Positions 57,706 to 64,000 of a stretch of 64,000 nucleotides of DNA are shown in pieces. The notes beneath the pieces are model-generated. The model did not search any database. It was not told the DNA's origin and saw nothing but the letters and a program-made list of their open reading frames with translations. The position numbers and the translations under genes were made by a program. This DNA is from an uncultured Granulosicoccaceae bacterium (GTDB lineage: Bacteria; Pseudomonadota; Gammaproteobacteria; Granulosicoccales; Granulosicoccaceae). The DNA is taken from positions 1 to 64,000 of the forward strand of contig CALIMV010000177.1 of NCBI GenBank assembly GCA_938045275.1, read 5' to 3'. The first letter of the stretch is position 1; each line of letters begins with the position of its first letter.

Positions 57706-57712
57706 CACTGTC

Positions 57713-59449
57713 ATGACCCTGATGTTCAATGGCATAGGCGTATCCAAAGGCTTCGCCATTGGCGAAGCTTATGTATTACATCGCAATCAGGTTGATGTTA
57801 CTGCTCGCAAGCTAACAAAAAAACAAATTCCCGCCGAGTGCCGACGCCTCAGAAAAGCCATTAAAGTCGCTAAAGCCGAATTGCTCACAGCCCGCGACAA
57901 TATACCCAAAGACGCACCCAGCGACATTAGTGCGTTTATTGAAACCCATATTCTCATGCTCGACGATGGATTGTTGAGCGACACACCAGTCGATATTATA
58001 AAAGCTGAACAATGTAATGCCGAAGCCGCGTTACAACAACAGCGCGAAGCTCTGGCCAAGGTATTTGGCTCAATGGATGATGAGTACCTGGCTACCCGCA
58101 TTGACGATGTAAACCATGTTATTGATGCTGTGTTACGAGTACTTGATAACGGTGAGGTGGTTACACCGGCTGAGAATTGGAAGGGGCAGATTGTTATCGC
58201 AGATGACTTAACACCTGCCGACACGGTGTTAATGCAACACAACGGCGCTGCAGGATTTGTAACCGAAACTGGCGGCCAGCTTTCACACACAGCTATCCTT
58301 GCTCGCAGCTTAGGGATTCCAGCGATGGTTGGTGTGCACAATATTCGCCAATATGTAAAATCCGGAGAGACTCTCACACTTGATGGTAAGCGTGGTTTGC
58401 TGCTGGCTGAGCCCAGCGATAATATGCTTAAGGAACTGCGTAAGCAAAAAAAGGCATTCAAGCAACAACAGCGCGACCTGAACAAACTGATCGATAAACC
58501 AGCGATCACGCAAGATGGTGTTGAGTTAAACCTCTTTGCCAATATAGAAATTGAAGAAGATTTAAAAGCGTTAAAGCGTGTAAATGCTGCAGGCGTTGGT
58601 TTATACCGTACCGAATTTTTGTACTTAAACCGCGATGCTCTGCCAACCGAACAAGAACATTTTAAAGACTACACGAAAGTACTGCGCTCGCTCAAAGGCG
58701 CCATGTTAACCATCAGAACCGCAGACCTCGGCGCCGACAAAGACTTCTCTCCAAACCATATCACCACTAGCGGCCCGCTGGCCCACAACCCGGCAATGGG
58801 TTTACGTGGCATACGTGTGTGCTTAAACGAACCGGCTTTGTTCGAAACGCAACTACGCGCTATTTTACGCGCGTCGGCACGTGGCCCACTACAAATTCTG
58901 TTACCGATGCTAACCACGGTAGCCGAAGTAAAACAAGCTTTAGCCATTATTGATTCAGTTAAGCAATCGCTAACCGAAGAAGGTATAGAGTTCGACCCCA
59001 ATGTTGCCGTTGGCGGCATGGTTGAAGTACCGGCTGTTGCCATCGCTGCTGATCAGTTCGCACAGCACCTGGATTTTCTATCCATCGGCACAAACGATCT
59101 GATTCAATACACACTGGCCATTGATCGAATCGATGACCAGGTCAATTACTTGTACGACCCACTACACCCGGCTGTTTTACAGCTGATAAAACACACCATT
59201 GATGCAGGACAACAAGCGGGCATTCCCGTCACCCTGTGCGGCGATATGGCCAGTGATACACGTTTTGTTCGCGTGTTGCTCGGCCTTGGCTTATCCGAAT
59301 TCAGTATGCCGCCAAATTCGTTATTAGCCGTTAAGCACAGTTTGATTAATGCGCGGCGAGTGCGTGTACGAAAATTTTGTATGGCACTGATGAAAACCAG
59401 TGATGCCAAAGAACAGGAATCTTTGCTCGAGCGGATTAATCGGGAGTAG
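57713..59449 (+). CDS. ptsI: Phosphoenolpyruvate--protein phosphotransferase (EI)
   Basis: Uses PEP to phosphorylate HPr. Active-site His192 lies in GGQLSHTAILARSLGIP; the C-terminal PEP domain has YRTEFLYLNRDALPTEQEHF, the metal-site IGTNDLIQYTLAIDR and PVTLCGDMA with the catalytic cysteine. It lacks the N-terminal GAF domain of PtsP, so it is sugar-type in layout although no sugar EII genes are near. Length 578 residues. It starts 7 bp after the HPr stop. Confidence 0.96.
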   Translation: MTLMFNGIGVSKGFAIGEAYVLHRNQVDVTARKLTKKQIPAECRRLRKAIKVAKAELLTARDNIPKDAPSDISAFIETHILMLDDGLLSDTPVDIIKAEQCNAEAALQQQREALAKVFGSMDDEYLATRIDDVNHVIDAVLRVLDNGEVVTPAENWKGQIVIADDLTPADTVLMQHNGAAGFVTETGGQLSHTAILARSLGIPAMVGVHNIRQYVKSGETLTLDGKRGLLLAEPSDNMLKELRKQKKAFKQQQRDLNKLIDKPAITQDGVELNLFANIEIEEDLKALKRVNAAGVGLYRTEFLYLNRDALPTEQEHFKDYTKVLRSLKGAMLTIRTADLGADKDFSPNHITTSGPLAHNPAMGLRGIRVCLNEPALFETQLRAILRASARGPLQILLPMLTTVAEVKQALAIIDSVKQSLTEEGIEFDPNVAVGGMVEVPAVAIAADQFAQHLDFLSIGTNDLIQYTLAIDRIDDQVNYLYDPLHPAVLQLIKHTIDAGQQAGIPVTLCGDMASDTRFVRVLLGLGLSEFSMPPNSLLAVKHSLINARRVRVRKFCMALMKTSDAKEQESLLERINRE

Positions 59450-59648
59450 GTGCTTTATCCTCGCAGACTTTATGCAATGTTAAATTTATCAGGCATGCAT
59501 ACTCATTTTAAACCCACAGAAACAAACCCCATCGATTTGTAAATCATTGACAAATAACACTTAAACATTTCGACAAGATCACCCTTTTCAATACCGGGTG
59601 CCCTCCATCGAGCTGTAAATTGCGCTAAGGCACGGTTACTGCCTTTCA

Positions 59649-62600
59649 ATGCCGTATAAAAGTAACCCCCTGAAATTCACCACCATGACGTCGCTAAAAC
59701 TCTCCACGCTACCCGGCCTGTCGATATTGACGCTGGCCACTTCAATGCTGGTTATATCGCCTAAGGTTCTCGCTCAGACCCAGGAATTTCCTGAACTTCA
59801 AGATCGAACGGGTGAAGTGCTCTCTGGGTTGCCGAACGACAGCTCGGCAAAGATCGTGGAATTGGGAGACTTTAACAACGACGGCTCGGAAGATCTGATT
59901 ATCTCCCGAACAGGCGATGACCCTGTGCTGTTGATGAACACAGGCGGTGGGTTGAACAATGACACTGCCCTTTTTATGTCATCGGCATCCAGCGCCAACG
60001 ATTCGCTGTATGTGGAAGCCTTCGATGCAAATGGAGATGGATGGACCGATGTGGTTTTTGGCAGAAGAGCCGTGGAGCCCATTCTCTTTATCAACCTTGC
60101 TAATGATGCCACGGGTGCCTGGCTAGGCTTTGATAGCGGCTCCGTCGTGCCGGGCACGTCGAACAATCTGGTTTTGGAAGCCGGTGACGTAAACGGCGAC
60201 GGCGCGGACGATTTATTCGCGATAAGGGTTGAGCGCGATACCAACGATCTGTTGATTAATGATGGCAGCGGAAACTTTACCGCCGAGAGCAATAAACTCG
60301 GCGGCCTCGGTGATCTGACTCGCGGGCACAGCGCGTTACTTGCCGATGTTGAAGGAGATGGTGATGAAGATATCGTGTACATCGAATCAGATCTGTTCCT
60401 GCACATCTACTACAACGACGGCAATGGAAACTTTGACGACATAAGACGTACCACATTTCGCAATCCTGATAATTTTGCTTACATTTTCGGAGCAGCAGAT
60501 TTCAACGGCGACGGCATATTTGACTACCGTCAATATTCTAATCCGGCTCCAAATGCTGAAATGTCTGATGGCACCTTCGATGCCAATGGCTTGCCCAACT
60601 ACACCGTAAGAACCGATGCCAACATGCTGCGCGGTAATCGCAAGCACGGCACGGTACATATTCGTGATATCGATGGCGATGGCGATCTTGACTATGTGCT
60701 GTCAAGCATCCTGCGTAACTTTGGTGGTCTGCGAAATACCACAGAAGGCATGCGTACTGAAATGGTTTTTAACACAGGCTTAAACAGCGGTGAATTTGTT
60801 ACGTTCGTTGGCGAAGACTGGGGTAACGAAGAATCGTTTGACATGAAGATTCTGGATATTAACGGCGATGGCAACATGGATATGTTTGTTGCACACCAGT
60901 TTCGCTATGGCGTGTACATGAATGGCCTGCCACCTGCAAACCTGGTTCTTGGAGATCGTACCAGTACGCCAGCCAGTGTTCGCAGCGCCCCTCTTTCGCT
61001 GAGTGTTGCAGTTGAGTCAGGAACAGCGACCAGTTTTAGCTGGGAATTCGGTGACGGCACAACGGCAACCAGTACGTCACCATCCATTTCGCACACCTAT
61101 GCCAATCCCGGACGTTATCAAGTGACGGTGACGGCGAGCAACGCGGTGTCTTCCGACCAAATCACATTCTTTCAACGAGTGCACGACCCTTTGTTACCCA
61201 ACCGGGCGCAGTCCTCGATGGATATGATTTACCAGCAACGAACAGACGATGATCGGGTTTTTATCGTTAACCCTGACAATGACAGCGTTACCGCGATTAA
61301 CGCGGTTACCGGTGCTTTGATAGGTGAGGTTTCAGTGGGTGATGAACCACGTTCTATTGCGCTTGGCAATGGCGGTCAAGCCTATGTTGTTAACAAGAAC
61401 TCCGATTCGATCAGTATTTTCAATACCACCTCCCTGACCATCTCTGGCACGCGCAATCTGCCAAGAGCGTCGCGCCCACATGGCATTGTATTAGACCGAT
61501 CAACTCAAATTGCCTACATTGCACTTGAGGCAAGCGGTGAAATTTTGAAAGTGGACACGCCGTCGGGTCTTATACAAGCCAGCGTTGATGTCGGCCCCAC
61601 ACCACGCGAATTAGCACTCAGTGCCGACGGCGCCACCTTGTACGCACCTCGATTCATCACACTGCCTGTCGCCGGCGAAAACACTCGCTCACCCGGACAA
61701 GACGGCGGTGATCTTATGGTGATTGATACAACATCAATGACTCAAGTCGACAACATCAATATTGTTGTCAATACGCCACCAAACAATATTGATACGGAAG
61801 TAAACGCGCGAGGCGTGCCCAATTATCTGCGAGCTCCAGCTATATCTCCCGACGGACTACGAGCAGCCTTGCCGTTAAAATTGGATAACATTTTCCGCGG
61901 TTCCATGCGCGATGGCCAAGCCAGAACCCACGATATGCTGATACGCGGCGCACTGTCACAAATAAATTTGGTATCGGGCAGCGAAGTATTAAATAACCGA
62001 TTTCAGTTTGACAACAATTCCCAACCCACGGCTATTGCTTACGGGCCAACGGGCAACTATCTGTTCGTCGTCCATGAAGCCAGCCGTAGTTTTGAAGTCA
62101 TTGACGTTCATTCCAACGAGATCATTTATTCCGACATATTAGGGTTTGCTCCAACTGGCGTTATTGTATCTCCCAATGGTGAACAGGTATTCGTGCATAA
62201 CTGGCTTGATCGTAGTGTGAGCGTCATTGACAGCAGTGCACTAATGGCCGGCACATCCAGCAATGCCGACACCGTTATCACCACTGATCTGGTGAGCACC
62301 GAAGCATTGCCTGACCGCGTGCTCGCTGGCAAAAAACTGTTTCATGATTCAGCGGACTTGCGCTTGTCAGCACAAAAATACATCAGCTGCGCAGGCTGCC
62401 ATGACGAAGCAGGACACGATGGAAGAACGTGGGACTTCAGCGATGCTGGTGAAGGTCTGCGTAATACCATTGATTTACGCGGACGCGCAGGCATCGGTAA
62501 CGGCAACGTTCACTGGAGTGCCAACTTCGACGAAATTCATGATTTCGAAAACGACATTCGCGAAATTTTCGACGGCAGCGGATTGCTCACTGATGCCGAC

Positions 62601-64000
62601 TTTACAGCATCATCAGCACCGCTCGATCCGGATACACCCAAAGCTGGCAGGAGCACATCGCTTGATGCTCTGGCAGCCTATGCTGCGACTCTGTCCAACA
62701 TTGGTAACAGCCCATATCGCGATGTCAGCGGAACACTAACAGCAGCTGGACTACGCGGCAAAGACGTATTCGATGCAGCCTCATGTGCCACTTGTCATAA
62801 CGGTGATCATTTCACCGACAGCTTAGAAGGCCGTACCCACAACATTGGCACAATCGATCAGGACACAGGTGGCAGGCTCGGTATGCCGCTTTTAAATGGT
62901 GGACTGGACACACCAACATTGCGCGGGCTGTGGCACGGTGCTCCGTACTTGCATGATGGCGAGGCTCTGATACTTCAGGATGCAGTACTCGCACACACGG
63001 CTGACATGCCCATTGACCCCGCAACGCTCAGTACAGCGCAGCTTGATGATCTTGCAGAATACTTATTGCAAATAGACGATGCAGAACCGGCACCGGCAAT
63101 GCCGAATGAACCGACAGATCCAAACAACCCGACAGCGGCCTCAACACAAGCATCCATCACCATCGACGGCAATCTGGCTGACTGGCCTGCAGCATCACAA
63201 GTTGCTACTGACCCCGAAGATGTAGCCGGTGCGCAGAACACACTTGATCTTGCAAAAGTATGGATGGCGCACGATGGTCGCCGCCTGTTTTTACGCTATG
63301 AAAACCATCTGCCTGATAATGCCGTACTAACCTGGGGCTATGGCATATACATTGATGTCGATGGCAATGACGGCTATACCGGCTTCGACTCGGAATTGCC
63401 CACAGGCATAGACTACATGGTTGAAGCAAACGTGTTGTACCGTTATACCGGTACAGGTACGAACTGGTCATGGGAAGCCGTAAGCAATCTGAGACTGGCA
63501 CTCTCAGGCAGAAGCGCCGAGTTGGCGATCATGCGCTCCGATCTTGGCGATGCCACCGCAATTAATGTGTTCTTCTACGCAAACAACGAAGCTGTGCAAG
63601 GCACCGTCCGCGACTACCTGCCCGATGCCGCCGGTGATCCACTGGCCGTTGCTGACCAGCGTGTTATCGCTTACAACTTTGGTGGCAACGCTGATCCAGA
63701 TCTGTCTGCTGCGCAACCTACACAAAAGATAACCAACAAAGTAATCGAATCCGATATCACCGTTGATGGCAATCTTGCCGATTGGAGCACACTGACATCA
63801 TTTGGAACCGACCCAATTGACCTATTCGGCAGTAACAATCCAATTGATTGGCGCGAAGGCTGGATGGCGCACTCAGATGACAATTACTACATTGCCTGGG
63901 AGAACAAACTGCCAACCCAAGTGACCTGGGGCAATGGCATTATGCTCGATACAGATTCGAGCACGGCAAACGGATTCACAGGATTTTCTTCTGAATTACC
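59649..64000 (+). CDS. Very large secreted multidomain diheme cytochrome protein (3' end beyond window)
   Basis: The reading frame stays open to the window edge, at least 1,450 residues. After a signal peptide (ending VLAQT) it shows, in order: seven FG-GAP repeats with calcium loops (about 74-415, for example DVNGDGADDLF and DINGDGNMD); a PKD domain (about 450-510, WEFGDGTTATSTS); a YVTN-type beta-propeller (about 536-895, AYVVNKNSDSISIFNT); a diheme region with CAGCH 914-918 and CATCH 1046-1050 and the peroxidase-like TPTLRGLWHGAPYLHDG; then two copies of a CBM9/DOMON-like module starting DGNLADW near 1171 and 1369. The start could be ATG 59649 or 59685. It would need cytochrome c maturation, so the heme part acts outside the cytoplasm. 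It is 199 bp after ptsI and seems separately expressed. Substrate and role unknown. Confidence 0.85.
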   Translation, partial: MPYKSNPLKFTTMTSLKLSTLPGLSILTLATSMLVISPKVLAQTQEFPELQDRTGEVLSGLPNDSSAKIVELGDFNNDGSEDLIISRTGDDPVLLMNTGGGLNNDTALFMSSASSANDSLYVEAFDANGDGWTDVVFGRRAVEPILFINLANDATGAWLGFDSGSVVPGTSNNLVLEAGDVNGDGADDLFAIRVERDTNDLLINDGSGNFTAESNKLGGLGDLTRGHSALLADVEGDGDEDIVYIESDLFLHIYYNDGNGNFDDIRRTTFRNPDNFAYIFGAADFNGDGIFDYRQYSNPAPNAEMSDGTFDANGLPNYTVRTDANMLRGNRKHGTVHIRDIDGDGDLDYVLSSILRNFGGLRNTTEGMRTEMVFNTGLNSGEFVTFVGEDWGNEESFDMKILDINGDGNMDMFVAHQFRYGVYMNGLPPANLVLGDRTSTPASVRSAPLSLSVAVESGTATSFSWEFGDGTTATSTSPSISHTYANPGRYQVTVTASNAVSSDQITFFQRVHDPLLPNRAQSSMDMIYQQRTDDDRVFIVNPDNDSVTAINAVTGALIGEVSVGDEPRSIALGNGGQAYVVNKNSDSISIFNTTSLTISGTRNLPRASRPHGIVLDRSTQIAYIALEASGEILKVDTPSGLIQASVDVGPTPRELALSADGATLYAPRFITLPVAGENTRSPGQDGGDLMVIDTTSMTQVDNINIVVNTPPNNIDTEVNARGVPNYLRAPAISPDGLRAALPLKLDNIFRGSMRDGQARTHDMLIRGALSQINLVSGSEVLNNRFQFDNNSQPTAIAYGPTGNYLFVVHEASRSFEVIDVHSNEIIYSDILGFAPTGVIVSPNGEQVFVHNWLDRSVSVIDSSALMAGTSSNADTVITTDLVSTEALPDRVLAGKKLFHDSADLRLSAQKYISCAGCHDEAGHDGRTWDFSDAGEGLRNTIDLRGRAGIGNGNVHWSANFDEIHDFENDIREIFDGSGLLTDADFTASSAPLDPDTPKAGRSTSLDALAAYAATLSNIGNSPYRDVSGTLTAAGLRGKDVFDAASCATCHNGDHFTDSLEGRTHNIGTIDQDTGGRLGMPLLNGGLDTPTLRGLWHGAPYLHDGEALILQDAVLAHTADMPIDPATLSTAQLDDLAEYLLQIDDAEPAPAMPNEPTDPNNPTAASTQASITIDGNLADWPAASQVATDPEDVAGAQNTLDLAKVWMAHDGRRLFLRYENHLPDNAVLTWGYGIYIDVDGNDGYTGFDSELPTGIDYMVEANVLYRYTGTGTNWSWEAVSNLRLALSGRSAELAIMRSDLGDATAINVFFYANNEAVQGTVRDYLPDAAGDPLAVADQRVIAYNFGGNADPDLSAAQPTQKITNKVIESDITVDGNLADWSTLTSFGTDPIDLFGSNNPIDWREGWMAHSDDNYYIAWENKLPTQVTWGNGIMLDTDSSTANGFTGFSSEL

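Noticed and set aside
57787-58542. 251-codon minus-strand frame inside ptsI
   Set aside because: Ser/Cys-rich shadow of EI, which has all its catalytic motifs.
62344-62739. 131-codon frame overlapping the diheme region
   Set aside because: The main frame carries both CXXCH motifs and continues uninterrupted from the signal peptide; this one is a shifted shadow.

Overview
The window is a stretch of chromosome from a Gram-negative bacterium, most likely a free-living (probably marine) gammaproteobacterium. The evidence is a complete division/cell-wall (dcw) cluster running from mraZ to lpxC, LPS-transport (lpt) and phospholipid-transport (mla) genes, LpoA and SspA/SspB, which are typical of this class, class A RNase P RNA, a TRAP-transporter receptor and several FG-GAP surface proteins. 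From memory, the housekeeping gene order (lpxC-dcw-mraZ, rnpB-rsmI-lpoA-yraN, sspB-sspA-petCBA, an AlgW/DegS protease, hisG-murA, mlaBCDEFA, kdsD-lptCAB-rpoN-hpf-ptsN-rapZ-HPr) closely follows one long block of Pseudomonas aeruginosa. The genus cannot be fixed by reading alone. No rRNA, tRNA, insertion sequence, prophage or CRISPR array was seen.

Layout. 0-4.5 kb: a TRAP receptor on the minus strand and a large MscS-family channel on the plus strand, with little-informative spacers. 4.5-22.7 kb: the dcw cluster, all on the minus strand, with start/stop overlaps of 1 or 4 bp at most junctions, read from a clear sigma-70 promoter in front of mraZ. 22.9-28.4 kb: an accessory block between mraZ and rnpB holding a class III aminotransferase, a seven-repeat FG-GAP surface protein with a GlyGly-CTERM-like tail, a small secreted protein and a low-complexity lipoprotein. 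28.6-38.2 kb: rnpB, rsmI, lpoA, yraN, sspB, sspA, the cytochrome bc1 genes, a Nif3-family protein and a DegS/AlgW-type protease. 38.4-43 kb: a secreted reprolysin-like metalloprotease paired with a HAMP membrane protein, then a Nudix hydrolase and DAHP synthase attached to the murA-hisG operon. 45-52 kb: the Mla and Lpt envelope-transport genes. 52-59.4 kb: rpoN, hpf and a nitrogen-type phosphotransferase group including HPr kinase. 59.6-64 kb: the start of a very large secreted multidomain diheme cytochrome protein that runs off the window.

How the genes work together. Most of the window builds the envelope: MurA-MurG, MraY and Ddl make and assemble lipid II, FtsW/FtsI/FtsL/FtsQ/FtsA/FtsZ place and polymerise it at the septum, LpoA activates a PBP1-type synthase, LpxC commits to lipid A, KdsD makes the Kdo precursor, LptB/A/C move LPS outward and Mla proteins keep phospholipids out of the outer leaflet. 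RpoN, Hpf, PtsN, HprK, RapZ, HPr and EI form a regulatory branch linking phosphoryl flow to nitrogen/carbon and envelope control.

Most worth a second look: the FG-GAP/PKD/beta-propeller/diheme/CBM9-like protein at the right edge; an MlaA lipoprotein with a tail of 13 nine-base (Asp-Glu-Leu) repeats; the accessory surface-protein block between mraZ and rnpB; the metalloprotease-HAMP pair; and a compact inverted-repeat cluster in the long leader of hpf. Apart from these, the window is mostly well-known housekeeping genes, and I did not find a clear-cut new defence or mobile system.
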